Below are positions 43,536 through 51,794 of a stretch of 64,000 bases of DNA, piece by piece. Below the pieces are notes generated by a model. That model saw only the letters and a program-made list of their open reading frames with translations. It made no database searches and had not been told where the DNA came from. Numbering within the stretch: the first letter of the stretch is position 1; every line of letters starts with the position of its first letter. The position numbers and the translations under genes were made by a program. Source of the DNA: Prevotella herbatica (GTDB lineage Bacteria > Bacteroidota > Bacteroidia > Bacteroidales > Bacteroidaceae); contig NZ_AP024484.1 of the NCBI RefSeq assembly GCF_017347605.1, positions 3,052,501 through 3,116,500 on the forward strand, read 5' to 3'.

Positions 43536-43922
43536 ATGAATATTGACCATATCGCAGTTTATTGTATTGACCTTGAAGGTATGAAACGCTTCTTCATGGA
43601 GCACTTCGCATGTAAATCAAATGAATTGTATCATAATTCCCGTACAGGACTAAAAACCTATATATTGTCTTTTCCTGATGGGGGTGCCAGATTGGAACTC
43701 ATGTCTCGACCAGAAGTAATGAAACCTTTGGTAGATGTGTTTCGTGGTGGATTTATCCATATATCAATCGCACTCGGAAGTAAGGCAAACGTAGATGCAA
43801 AGACAGACGAATTAAAAGCTGCTGGCTATGAGTGCATCAGCGGTCCGCGTATTACGGGTGATGGTTATTACGAAAGTTGCATAGTGGGACCAGAAGGTAT
43901 TTTGATAGAGGTAACGATATGA
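43536..43922 (+). CDS. VOC-family (glyoxalase/bleomycin-resistance-like) protein
   Basis: 128 aa. Two beta-alpha-beta-beta-beta repeats with candidate metal ligands: MNIDHIAVYCIDLEGMKRFF (His5), ARLELMSRPE (Glu), FIHISIALGSK (His) and GPEGILIEVTI (Glu). The four ligands fit a metal-dependent VOC enzyme such as a lyase; substrate unknown. It overlaps the next gene by 4 bp. Confidence 0.88.
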   Translation: MNIDHIAVYCIDLEGMKRFFMEHFACKSNELYHNSRTGLKTYILSFPDGGARLELMSRPEVMKPLVDVFRGGFIHISIALGSKANVDAKTDELKAAGYECISGPRITGDGYYESCIVGPEGILIEVTI

Positions 43923-44953
43923 ATCCTATAGCAATACGACTTCTCAATCAACAGTTGATCTGTCCAGAATTTGATAATCCAGAGGATGTGGTCAGTTATA
44001 TGTGTGCGATGCAGGCACAGGAATATCGCATGATGCGATGGGCGGTGGAGATGCGAACGCGCAAACCATCTGCAAAAGCTTTTAAGGAGGCTTTTGACAG
44101 TGGGCGAATCATTCGTCTTCATCTCATGCGAGGCACTTGGCAACTTATATCTGCTGACGACTATTGGACTTTGATCGAACTTTGTGCTCCTAAGGCTATA
44201 GCCGTAATTAAAGGGTGGATGAGCAGTAATAAGATCAGTATTCCGGATGATGAACTGATGAAGGTTAGAGAAATCCTTGCTCAAACAGCTGCCGACAAAA
44301 TAAGCGTAACGAAAGAGGACTTTGTTGATGCTCTTGCACAGAAGGATATTTGCATGGATGAACACAGACTCTCGTATCACATCCGTATGGCAGAGTTGTC
44401 TGGTACTATTTGTAGTGGAGATTTGTTGCCAATGAAAGCCACGTATGCACTGACTGCAAATAAGGTGAAACCATCCGCAAAAATAGATAGAGATGAAGCC
44501 TTGATGCTCTTTACTCGCAAATACTTCAAGAGTCGTCAACCTGCTACATTGCAAGATTTTGCATGGTGGTCGGGATTAAATATGAGCGATTGCCGCAAAG
44601 GAATAGCTCTTTTAGGCAACACGATTCATCTTGAGAAATGGGAAGGAAGAGATTTCTACCTAACAGACGATTGCAGAACACGAGGATTCAGAAAGGATAA
44701 ATATCTTCTTATTTCTCCTTATGATGAATATCTAATCAGCTATAAGAGCCGTGATATTGTACTTCTTGAAGAGTACAAGCATAAGGCTCATAACAACAAT
44801 GGTATATTTCAGCCCATCATTGCTAAAGACGGTAGAATATGCGGTAACTGGAGTCCTTTTAAAGACGAATGTCAAGTGGCGTTTTTTGATGGAGTGCATG
44901 ATACTGATATGCAGGAAGAGTGGGTTAGGTACAAGAAATTTAAAACCAAGTAA
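43919..44953 (+). CDS. AlkZ-like winged-helix DNA glycosylase
   Basis: 344 aa from MNPIAIRLLNQQ; upstream codons lie inside the VOC gene. It belongs to the HTH_42 winged-helix family (AlkZ/YcaQ). The catalytic pair of that family is visible as Gln-Ala-Gln in YMCAMQAQEYRM (QxQ motif near residue 41), with LMRGTWQLISADDYW and the C-terminal KWEGRDFYLTDD and SPYDEYLISYKSR. AlkZ unhooks crosslinks from toxic alkylators; YcaQ repairs a range of N-alkyl lesions. Within a compact stress/repair unit. Confidence 0.85.
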   Translation: MNPIAIRLLNQQLICPEFDNPEDVVSYMCAMQAQEYRMMRWAVEMRTRKPSAKAFKEAFDSGRIIRLHLMRGTWQLISADDYWTLIELCAPKAIAVIKGWMSSNKISIPDDELMKVREILAQTAADKISVTKEDFVDALAQKDICMDEHRLSYHIRMAELSGTICSGDLLPMKATYALTANKVKPSAKIDRDEALMLFTRKYFKSRQPATLQDFAWWSGLNMSDCRKGIALLGNTIHLEKWEGRDFYLTDDCRTRGFRKDKYLLISPYDEYLISYKSRDIVLLEEYKHKAHNNNGIFQPIIAKDGRICGNWSPFKDECQVAFFDGVHDTDMQEEWVRYKKFKTK

Positions 44954-44964
44954 AACGATATATT

Positions 44965-45321
44965 ATGAATCTAGAAGAAGTTAGAGAATATTGTCTGTTG
45001 CTGCCTGGCGTTACAGAGGATTCACCCTATGGTCCTGACATGATAGTATTCAGAATAGAAGGAAAGATATTTCTGCATATGCCATTGGAATATGCAGACC
45101 AACGTATTTCTATCAAACTTCCACCAGAGGAAGGACAGCGTCTTCGTGAAAACTATGATGCTATAAGCGCAGGTTATCATCTGAACAAAGTACACTGGAA
45201 TGATGTTCTAATAGAGCATACTTTCTCAGCTGATCAGATTAAAAATTGGATACTTCAATCTTATAATTTAGTAGTGAGTAAACTACCAAAGAATTTAAGA
45301 TTAAAGTATTCTGATAATTAA
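44965..45321 (+). CDS. MmcQ/YjbR-family protein
   Basis: 118 aa with the CyaY-like fold of the MmcQ/YjbR family: REYCLLLPGVTEDSPYGPDM, VFRIEGKIFLHMPLEY, ISIKLPPEEGQRLRENYD and HLNKVHWNDVLIE. The family is proposed to bind DNA and is named after mitomycin-cluster genes; biochemical function unsettled. It is 11 bp after the AlkZ-like gene, which fits a link to alkylating or crosslinking damage. Confidence 0.9.
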   Translation: MNLEEVREYCLLLPGVTEDSPYGPDMIVFRIEGKIFLHMPLEYADQRISIKLPPEEGQRLRENYDAISAGYHLNKVHWNDVLIEHTFSADQIKNWILQSYNLVVSKLPKNLRLKYSDN

Positions 45322-45355
45322 AGACTTCTTCTTTGTTATAACAAGATGTAAAAAT

Positions 45356-45383
45356 ACTTAGATGAAAATGCTTTCATCTAAGT
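45356..45383. terminator. Bidirectional terminator
   Basis: Perfect 12-bp stem ACTTAGATGAAA / TTTCATCTAAGT, loop ATGC, between the convergent MmcQ and FabK-like genes; its right arm overlaps the last codons of the latter. Confidence 0.75.
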
Positions 45384-46312
45384 TTATCTAATGCCTGATT
45401 ATACCTTTCTACTAATTCATTCACAATCTTACTGACAGACTTTAGTTCCTTAATACCAGCTACAGCCTGACCAATTTCCATTTCTCCATTTTCTATATCA
45501 CCTTCAAAGATACCTCGTTTAGCAGCATTTGTACCAAGTATGGTGCGGAGTTCGTCTGCATCGGCACCTCTATCTTCAGCCTCTTTAATACGGTCGTAAA
45601 GAGCATTTTTGACGAGTCGTGTTGGTGCAAGCTTCTTCAGAGCCAGTATGGTATCGCCCTCACCAATATTTAAGCATTGTTGTTTGAATGCATCAGATGC
45701 CGAACTTTCCTCGCTAACAGCAAAGAGTGTTCCTATCTGTACACCATCTGCACCAAGCGCCATTGCTGCCAACATAGCTTCGCCTGAGGCAATACCTCCA
45801 GCAGCAAGTAGCGGTAAAGATGTGGCTTTGCGAATCTGCGGTATTAATGTCATCGTGGTGAGTTCCTCGCGACCATTGTGTCCACCTGCTTCAAATCCCT
45901 CAGCAACGATAGCATCAACGCCAGCCTCCTCGCACTTGCGGGCAAACTTGCTGTTAGCTATTACATGAACAACTTTGATGCCAGCTTCATGAAATCTAGA
46001 CGTGAGTTTGGCTGGACTACCTGCAGATGTAAATACAATCTTAACACCTTTGCTGATGATAAGTTCTACAATCTTGTCAAGTTCAGGATACATCAATGGT
46101 AAGTTTACACCCCAAGGTTTATCCGTGGCTGCATTCATCTTATCAATATGCTCGGCAAGAGTTTCGGGGTGCATGCTACCTGCACCAAGAAGTCCAAGTC
46201 CACCTGCATTACTTACCGCAGAAGCCAATCGCCATCCACTGCACCATACCATTCCTCCGGCAATGATAGGGTATTTGATTCCAAAAAGTTCTGTTATTTT
46301 AGTTGCTTTCAT
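45374..46312 (-). CDS. FabK-like enoyl-ACP reductase / nitronate monooxygenase family
   Basis: 312 aa FMN-dependent TIM barrel. FGIKYPIIAGGMVWCSGWRLA, SNAGGLGLLGAGSM and VVAEGFEAGGHNGREELTTM (with the FabK-type GGH loop) and GVQIGTLFAVSEESSASDAF are typical. FabK reduces enoyl-ACP in fatty acid synthesis; related enzymes oxidise nitronates. The AEGFEAGGHNG segment favours FabK, but the two families overlap and genome context does not decide. Confidence 0.85.
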   Translation of the reverse strand: MKATKITELFGIKYPIIAGGMVWCSGWRLASAVSNAGGLGLLGAGSMHPETLAEHIDKMNAATDKPWGVNLPLMYPELDKIVELIISKGVKIVFTSAGSPAKLTSRFHEAGIKVVHVIANSKFARKCEEAGVDAIVAEGFEAGGHNGREELTTMTLIPQIRKATSLPLLAAGGIASGEAMLAAMALGADGVQIGTLFAVSEESSASDAFKQQCLNIGEGDTILALKKLAPTRLVKNALYDRIKEAEDRGADADELRTILGTNAAKRGIFEGDIENGEMEIGQAVAGIKELKSVSKIVNELVERYNQALDKLR

Positions 46313-46369
46313 ATCTTTTATTTATGCTTTAATTAATACTTAAATATGTAATATCATTGATGTTTAAGA

Positions 46370-46981
46370 TTAACTAAACAGTTTCATCCAATCATCGAAT
46401 TCTTTGTTCTGAAATGCGTGAATACCATTTCTTTCGGCAGCATTGCAATTCACTTCGAGATCATCAATGAAGATCGTATCATTCGGTTCAATACCGGTTT
46501 CTTTAATAACGGTCTGAAATATCTCATCATCAGGTTTCTTCATGTGCATCTTTTGCGAAGTGAATGTGTGTTCGAAATAATCATCAACCGTAAAGTTGTC
46601 CATCGGAAAGAGTTCGTCTTTGCAATATCTCCAGTGTAAATCAATGGTGTTGCTCAACAAGAAAGTACGATATCCAGCTTTGCGAAGATCCATCAGCTTT
46701 TGTTTTTTCACATCAGGAATTGTAATGAGTATCGCATTGGTCGCATCAGTAATTTGCTTGTCTGTGGCGTTTGGGTTGACGATTCTACGAAAGGCATTAA
46801 AGAAGTCCTGATTAGAAATCATTCCAATGCCCATAGCTTGAAATAGTTTAAGAGTTTCTGGATTTTCACGTAGATGTTTATATCTACCCATACCAAGATT
46901 TTCAAAAGCCTGCATTGTAGCATCTTCGTCGAGTTTTACTAGCACATTACCTAAGTCGAAAATGATATTTTTATAATTCAT
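46370..46981 (-). CDS. HAD-family hydrolase (YihX/epoxide-hydrolase-like)
   Basis: 203 aa. Motif I NIIFDLGNVLVKLDED, motif II FLLSNTIDLHW, motif III HMKKPDDEIFQ and motif IV DTIFIDDLEVNCNAAERNG. The 'DLGNVL' form is that of YihX-type alpha-glucose-1-phosphatases and related HADs; substrate not assigned. A minus-strand TATCTTTG box at 47000-47007 lies just upstream. Confidence 0.9.
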   Translation of the reverse strand: MNYKNIIFDLGNVLVKLDEDATMQAFENLGMGRYKHLRENPETLKLFQAMGIGMISNQDFFNAFRRIVNPNATDKQITDATNAILITIPDVKKQKLMDLRKAGYRTFLLSNTIDLHWRYCKDELFPMDNFTVDDYFEHTFTSQKMHMKKPDDEIFQTVIKETGIEPNDTIFIDDLEVNCNAAERNGIHAFQNKEFDDWMKLFS

Positions 46982-46999
46982 TGATATTCAAATTTTGAA

Positions 47000-47007
47000 C
47001 AAAGATA
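47000..47007 (-). promoter_or_regulatory. -7 box of the HAD gene
   Basis: Minus-strand TATCTTTG, 18 bp before the start codon. Confidence 0.5.
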
Positions 47008-47102
47008 ATCATTTTCTCGATGATTCCGTAAAAATAGCGAAATATTTCCATAGGGTAGAGTTAATTCACGCTAACTGAATATCGTTATTCGTTAGCCATA
47101 AA

Positions 47103-47411
47103 TCAACATTTATCACTATTTGAATTGTCTTTGTCTGCCTGCTTTTTCTTATTTACTTTCAGCCAAGCTTTAACTCGTTTATAGCCTTCAACTCCTAGAA
47201 TAGTAAGTCCACCATACTGGCATGTTTTAGCCATGCCGAATAGTATCACCCAAAGAATACCTTTAGTTTCTACAGAAAGATATTTTGTGGGTAAAGCCAT
47301 CTGTGCGAAAGATAGAATATAAAACGGTATGCATAAAGCTAAAACGATGACACCAGTACGGAACGAGAGCCCCTGAAGCCATAACTTGATATGTTTGAGT
47401 TTCTTTCCCAT
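47103..47411 (-). CDS. Small membrane protein, two helices
   Basis: 102 aa. Basic N-terminus, hydrophobic helices at about 19-38 (TGVIVLALCIPFYILSFAQM) and 49-70 (GILWVILFGMAKTCQYGGLT), then a Lys-rich, hydrophilic tail (KVNKKKQADKDNSNSDK). It starts 2 bp after the flavin reductase gene ends, so they are co-transcribed. No family recognised. Confidence 0.75.
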   Translation of the reverse strand: MGKKLKHIKLWLQGLSFRTGVIVLALCIPFYILSFAQMALPTKYLSVETKGILWVILFGMAKTCQYGGLTILGVEGYKRVKAWLKVNKKKQADKDNSNSDKC

Positions 47412-47413
47412 TC

Positions 47414-47977
47414 TTATTTCAACTTCTTGCCTTCACCAAAAGCCTGACCAACACGTTCTCCGAGTGCAATATAGCCCATGTGGATAGGATCAAAAGTAAT
47501 AAGATTCATTTTCTCAACATCTGGTTTGTCATCTTCTGCAAGATACTTCTCGTCTACGAGTATGTTAATAATCTCTGCAACAATGAAATAACCTGTCTCG
47601 CTTTCATAAAGTTTTTCTTTAATGCGGCACTCAAATGTCATTGGATAATCAGTAAATACAGGTGCATTCACGTTAGGAGCCTTCTCGTGGGTCAGACCTG
47701 ATTTTTGCATCTTATCTGGATGATTCTTCTGACTGACGATTCCTACATAGTCAGATGCAACCATAGTCTCCTTTGAAGCAAATGCAACAGTGAACTCGCT
47801 ACAATCATTCAGGTTACTAGTCGTCTTGTGATTACCCAGTGAAATGGTGATTACATTCATATTCGCCTGACCTGCCCATGCGGCATTCATAGCGTTAGGA
47901 ACTCCGTTTTCATCGTATGTACCAATAATAAGTACAGGCTGTGGCAACAGCCAAGGCTTTGCATTAAAACTCTTCAT
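47414..47977 (-). CDS. Flavin reductase-like FMN-binding protein
   Basis: 187 aa. Split-barrel flavin reductase domain: LLPQPVLIIGTYDENGVPNAMNAAW at the N-terminus, ITISLGNHKTTSNL, FTVAFASKETMVASDYVG and a C-terminal DPIHMGYIALGERVGQAF. Such proteins bind FMN and act as NAD(P)H:flavin reductases or as electron carriers like flavoredoxin. Partner not evident. Confidence 0.9.
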   Translation of the reverse strand: MKSFNAKPWLLPQPVLIIGTYDENGVPNAMNAAWAGQANMNVITISLGNHKTTSNLNDCSEFTVAFASKETMVASDYVGIVSQKNHPDKMQKSGLTHEKAPNVNAPVFTDYPMTFECRIKEKLYESETGYFIVAEIINILVDEKYLAEDDKPDVEKMNLITFDPIHMGYIALGERVGQAFGEGKKLK

Positions 47978-48191
47978 ATTTATATGCTGTTAGTTATTCA
48001 TGCGGTAAAGTTACACATTTTCTCTAAAATAATAAACTCAGTTCGATAATAATTAATTACCTATTAGGTGAACTACCCATTTGTTTACGGTCAATTAATA
48101 TTATATTGCTAAATTTACAAATACAAGTATGGCATGATAATAAAGCAAAATGATTGTTTTTGTGGTTCAAAGTTTATAAGATAAAGAATTA

Positions 48192-48223
48192 TTTGGAGGC
48201 GGTTTATATTATTACTATATTTG
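48192..48223 (+). promoter_or_regulatory. Promoter of the adenylation operon
   Basis: TTTG (48192-48195), 20-bp spacer, TATATTTG (48216-48223): a full consensus match, over 220 bp upstream of the first start codon. Confidence 0.75.
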
Positions 48224-48267
48224 TAGCTATAATGGTTTGCAATATAGCAACACGATAATAAAGTCAG

Positions 48268-48287
48268 CATCACCTGATGTGGTGATG
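48268..48287 (+). other. Hairpin in the long leader of the adenylation operon
   Basis: CATCACC-TGATGT-GGTGATG, a perfect 7-bp stem about 40 nt downstream of the expected transcription start. No T-run, so not a plain terminator; could be a regulatory or stabilising element. Confidence 0.45.
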
Positions 48288-48446
48288 AGAACATATATAA
48301 TGCCAATACCTTACTCAGGAATATACATTATAACTACATTGAATTATATAAGAAGGAAGAAGAAAACTAGCGTGTTGTACATTCAACATGATTGTTTATT
48401 CATCTACAAAAAAATGATTTATAAAATGTAAAATAAATAGTGTGAT

Positions 48447-49922
48447 ATGAAAGAGACAATATATAGTTATTTTATGCGACAGGTGGAGATTCATCCAGAT
48501 GTTGTAGCTGTGTTTGATGATAACAGAAGTCTAACCTTTTCGGAACTCAATGCACTTGTAGACACGATAATAGATGGATTTGAAACAAATGATCCTAAAC
48601 TTATCGGCGTTGTGATGAATCATAACGTAGAGCAAATTGCTGCAATGCTTGCTATATTGAAGGCTGGGGCAGGATATGTACCGGTTGAACCATTCTTCCC
48701 AACAGATAGAATTAAGTTTATCATGGATGAGTGCAAGGTAGACTTTGTGATTACGAATGGGATGTATGCTAAAAAACTTGAAGGGTTGAATTTGCGTTTC
48801 ATCGAACAGGGAATGGCAATTGACAAGAAAGCAAGGGCTAATGATAAATCTATTGCGGATGGAATAGCTTACGTGCTATATACTAGTGGTTCTACTGGTA
48901 TGCCTAAAGGTGTGACTGTAGAGAATCGCAATGTATGTCACTATATATCTGCTTTCGAGAATGAATTCCATACCACAGTGGGAGACAAAATGCTTCAGTA
49001 TTCTGTATGTTCATTCGATATCTTTGTTGAGGAAGTGTTTACTACGCTCTGCAATGGTGCTACACTTGCCATTCCTTCTGACTATGTAAAGGGTAACATT
49101 AAGCGGGTGATGGACTTCATCGAGGAACACCATATTACAGAAATAAGTGGTTTCCCATATCTCTTGTTGGAGATGAACAAACTTGATCACGTTCCGTCTA
49201 CACTTAAATTATTGATAAGTGGTGGTGACGTATTAAGAGAAGATTATGTGACTAATCTTCTTGATAAATTTGAAATATATAATACATACGGTCCAAGCGA
49301 AACAACGGTTTGTGCATCTTATTGTCATGTGAATAAGGTTAAGGCAGAGTCCGATGGAACTTATCCTATTGGAAAACCAGTATTTGGAACTCAGATAGAA
49401 ATAAGAAATGATAAGTTGGAAAAGGTTCCTAATGGTGTCATCGGAGAAATATGTATCTTAGGAGGAGGAGTTTCGCGAGGATATATCGGTGAACATCGTG
49501 AGAAGGAAAACGAAGCTTATGTGAAGTTAGAAGATGGTAGGATGATGTATCGTTCAGGTGATCTGGGACTAATGAAAACGGATGGAACCATTATATTTCT
49601 ACATCGCAAGGATACTCAGGTGATGATTCTTGGCAAAAGAGTGGAAACCGTTGAGATTCAGAACATTCTTTGTAGCTGTCCTGATGTGGAAAAGGGCGTT
49701 GTGTTGGCACATAACGACAAGAATGGACTCGCTTATCTAGCGGCTTATATTGTGCCGAAGGATAAACTGGCTTTTAGAATGAGTCGGGTGCGTGATAATA
49801 TGGCAAAATTTCTACCATCATATATGATTCCTGAGTTTTTCATCAAACTAGACACAATGCCGCTCACTCCTAATGGAAAGGTGGACATAAAGGCTTTGCC
49901 GACAGTATTAAAATTAGCTTGA
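48447..49922 (+). CDS. Stand-alone amino-acid adenylation enzyme (NRPS A-domain / DltA-like)
   Basis: 491 aa, a complete adenylation domain without carrier or condensation domain. Core motifs: AYVLYTSGSTGMPKG (141-155), CSFDIFVEEVF with Asp191 that binds the alpha-amino group, IYNTYGPSETTVCAS, MYRSGDLGL, HRKDTQVMILGKRVE and the catalytic Lys in LTPNGKVDIKALP. It should activate an alpha-amino acid as acyl-AMP. The substrate-pocket residues read D-I-E-S-I-G-T-V-C-K by hand alignment to GrsA; the acidic third position hints at a polar or basic substrate. First of three tightly packed genes with a GNAT and an esterase; no peptidyl-carrier gene is visible. Confidence 0.88.
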   Translation: MKETIYSYFMRQVEIHPDVVAVFDDNRSLTFSELNALVDTIIDGFETNDPKLIGVVMNHNVEQIAAMLAILKAGAGYVPVEPFFPTDRIKFIMDECKVDFVITNGMYAKKLEGLNLRFIEQGMAIDKKARANDKSIADGIAYVLYTSGSTGMPKGVTVENRNVCHYISAFENEFHTTVGDKMLQYSVCSFDIFVEEVFTTLCNGATLAIPSDYVKGNIKRVMDFIEEHHITEISGFPYLLLEMNKLDHVPSTLKLLISGGDVLREDYVTNLLDKFEIYNTYGPSETTVCASYCHVNKVKAESDGTYPIGKPVFGTQIEIRNDKLEKVPNGVIGEICILGGGVSRGYIGEHREKENEAYVKLEDGRMMYRSGDLGLMKTDGTIIFLHRKDTQVMILGKRVETVEIQNILCSCPDVEKGVVLAHNDKNGLAYLAAYIVPKDKLAFRMSRVRDNMAKFLPSYMIPEFFIKLDTMPLTPNGKVDIKALPTVLKLA

Positions 49923-49923
49923 T

Positions 49924-50367
49924 ATGAATATAAGAAGAGTAAATGTTGATGAACTCGATACGTTGATGTTGTGGCGTATGGAAGTGTTGCATGAGGTATT
50001 TGCAGATTCTGAAAATGTAGATTGGAAAGCATTGGAGGCGGCGAATCGTGAATACTACGTGCAAGAGATTACTCGTGGTGGACATATCGCTTGCCTGTAT
50101 GATGATGAAATAGGATGTGGCGGCTTATGCCTCTATAATGAAATGCCATCACCTGAAAATCCATCTGGTAGATGTGCTTATTTGATGAACATATATGTTC
50201 GTCCCCAGTATCGTTGTCGGGGATATGGCATGGAAATAGTTTCGTGGCTTGTTGATCAGGCAAAAACTCAGGGTATCACAAAAATCTATCTTGAATCATC
50301 AGAAAGTGGTAAAAAGATGTATCAGGAGTTGGGATTTAAAGAAATGATAAATTATTATAAACTGTAG
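49924..50367 (+). CDS. GNAT-family N-acetyltransferase
   Basis: 147 aa. GNAT signature: NIRRVNVDELDTLMLWRMEV, CAYLMNIYVRPQYRCRGYGM with the acetyl-CoA loop (RCRGYG), and LESSESGKKMYQELGFKEM at the C-terminus. Starts 1 bp after the adenylation gene, so it is translationally coupled; acetylation of the activated or esterified amino acid is an inference from context only. Confidence 0.88.
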   Translation: MNIRRVNVDELDTLMLWRMEVLHEVFADSENVDWKALEAANREYYVQEITRGGHIACLYDDEIGCGGLCLYNEMPSPENPSGRCAYLMNIYVRPQYRCRGYGMEIVSWLVDQAKTQGITKIYLESSESGKKMYQELGFKEMINYYKL

Positions 50368-50371
50368 AAGT

Positions 50372-51079
50372 ATGAAAGAGATATTAAACGATTACAACAT
50401 CACGATAACTCCAGCGTTGGAGTCAACAGATGTTATCGTTTATTGCAATAGTTACGGCGATGGAACCGAACCTATTCTTAAATCATGCGAGGATTTGAAT
50501 TGTTTGCCATTCCATCTTGTCGTTATCTCGAAGATTGATTGGGATGCAGATATGTCGCCATATCAGGCAGATAAAGTGATATGTAAGCATGATAACTTCG
50601 AGGGTAATGCCGATAAATATCTAGAATGGATGCTTACAAGTTTGATTCCTCATTGCGAGAAACTGCTGAGAGTGGATAATCCATGCCGAATACTACTAGG
50701 CTATTCGATGTCGGGGCTCTTTTCTCTCTATGCAATGTATCGTACAGACAAGTTTGCTGCTTATATCTCTGCCTCAGGAAGTTTATGGTATCCTGATTTC
50801 GAAGATTTTGTAATCTCTCATGAACCAATGACAAAGGCTCCTGTTTATCTTTCTATTGGTGATAAAGAATGTATATCAAAGAATGCATATTTACAAACAA
50901 TCATCGAAAAGACGCAACATATTTTTGAACACTATAAAGTACAAGGTCATGTTACACATTTTGAACTCAATCCTGGAAATCATTTTATTGATGGAGATCT
51001 ACGTCAGGCTAAAGGAATTAAGTGGGCTATAGCTGCTCTTAGGAAAGAGTCTGATATGGAACTTCATCATGATGCATGA
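50372..51079 (+). CDS. Alpha/beta-hydrolase esterase (Esterase-D/IroE-like)
   Basis: 235 aa, cytosolic (no signal peptide). Nucleophile elbow LLGYSMSGLFSLYAMY (GxSxxG, Ser near 112), then ISASGSLWYPDF and the acid/His region LSIGDKECISKN and LNPGNHFIDGDLRQ. The form is that of IroE/Fes-type putative esterases that cleave esters of peptides or siderophore-like compounds. It is 4 bp after the GNAT gene and ends the operon. Confidence 0.87.
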   Translation: MKEILNDYNITITPALESTDVIVYCNSYGDGTEPILKSCEDLNCLPFHLVVISKIDWDADMSPYQADKVICKHDNFEGNADKYLEWMLTSLIPHCEKLLRVDNPCRILLGYSMSGLFSLYAMYRTDKFAAYISASGSLWYPDFEDFVISHEPMTKAPVYLSIGDKECISKNAYLQTIIEKTQHIFEHYKVQGHVTHFELNPGNHFIDGDLRQAKGIKWAIAALRKESDMELHHDA

Positions 51080-51175
51080 TAGAACTTGTGATTATTTGAG
51101 TCATACGCGATACAGCTAGACTCTTAATATTTCGCAATTTACTTTTAAATTTCGTGCGATATAAAATATATTTCA

Positions 51176-51183
51176 TACATTTG
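51176..51183 (+). promoter_or_regulatory. Glutathione peroxidase gene -7 box
   Basis: TACATTTG, 21 bp before the start codon. Confidence 0.6.
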
Positions 51184-51203
51184 AATCAAATAAAAATAAA
51201 GTT

Positions 51204-51686
51204 ATGGAAGCAAAGAATTTATATGATTTTACAGTTCAGAATAAAAAAGGCGAGTCTGTAAGCCTCGCTGAGTATAAGGGTAAAGTAGTGTTGATTGTCA
51301 CCATAGCAACTAAGTGCGGATTCACTCCCCAATTAAAGGGACTTGAAGAGTTATGGAATACATATCAGGATAAAGGCTTGGTAATCTTAGGTTTCCCATG
51401 CAATCAGTTTGCTAATCAAAATCCAGATTCAGACAATCAGACACAGGAGTTTTGTTCATTAAATTATGGAGTGACATTTCCTGTTCTGAAGAAGATCAAT
51501 GTTAATGGAAATGATGCTGATCCACTATATAAGTGGCTGAAGAGTAAGAAGGGTGGAATATTATGGAGTGCTATCAAATGGAATTTCACCAAGTTCCTTA
51601 TCAATAAGAATGGTGAGGTTGTTCAGCGCTTTGCACCGACTGCAGCACCTTCAAGCCTAGAAAAATACATAGTGGACGAGCTATAA
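51204..51686 (+). CDS. Glutathione-peroxidase-family thiol peroxidase
   Basis: 160 aa. Signature VTIATKCGFTPQLKGLEELW with the peroxidatic Cys (Cys in place of Sec), the FPCNQFANQNPDS loop with the catalytic Gln, FPVLKKINVNGNDADPLYKWL and the Trp-Asn site IKWNFTKFLINKNG. Bacterial enzymes of this type usually use thioredoxin. Reduces hydroperoxides in the cytosol; monocistronic. Confidence 0.95.
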   Translation: MEAKNLYDFTVQNKKGESVSLAEYKGKVVLIVTIATKCGFTPQLKGLEELWNTYQDKGLVILGFPCNQFANQNPDSDNQTQEFCSLNYGVTFPVLKKINVNGNDADPLYKWLKSKKGGILWSAIKWNFTKFLINKNGEVVQRFAPTAAPSSLEKYIVDEL

Positions 51687-51794
51687 ATAAATGACTGTAA
51701 CCATTATTGTTACCAATATAGGAATGTGAAATAGCATAACTTTTATGTTATTATATAATTCCTGAGTTTTCTTTAGGAACTATGTAAACTTTAA

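Larger units (their letters stand above)
47978..48446. other. Intergenic region with leader of the adenylation operon
   Basis: Contains a minus-side AT-rich part upstream of the flavin reductase, the promoter at 48192-48223 and a leader of over 200 nt with a perfect hairpin at 48268-48287. A TTG-initiated 64-codon frame in the leader is not protein-like. Confidence 0.65.

Noticed and set aside
43868..44554. 228-aa minus-strand frame opposite the AlkZ-like gene
   Set aside because: Shadow of the glycosylase gene, whose frame has clear motifs.
48237..48431. 64-aa TTG-start frame in the leader of the adenylation operon as an upstream peptide
   Set aside because: Weak start and unnatural composition; the hairpin lies inside it. 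Regulation by the leader is kept as a separate, weaker idea.
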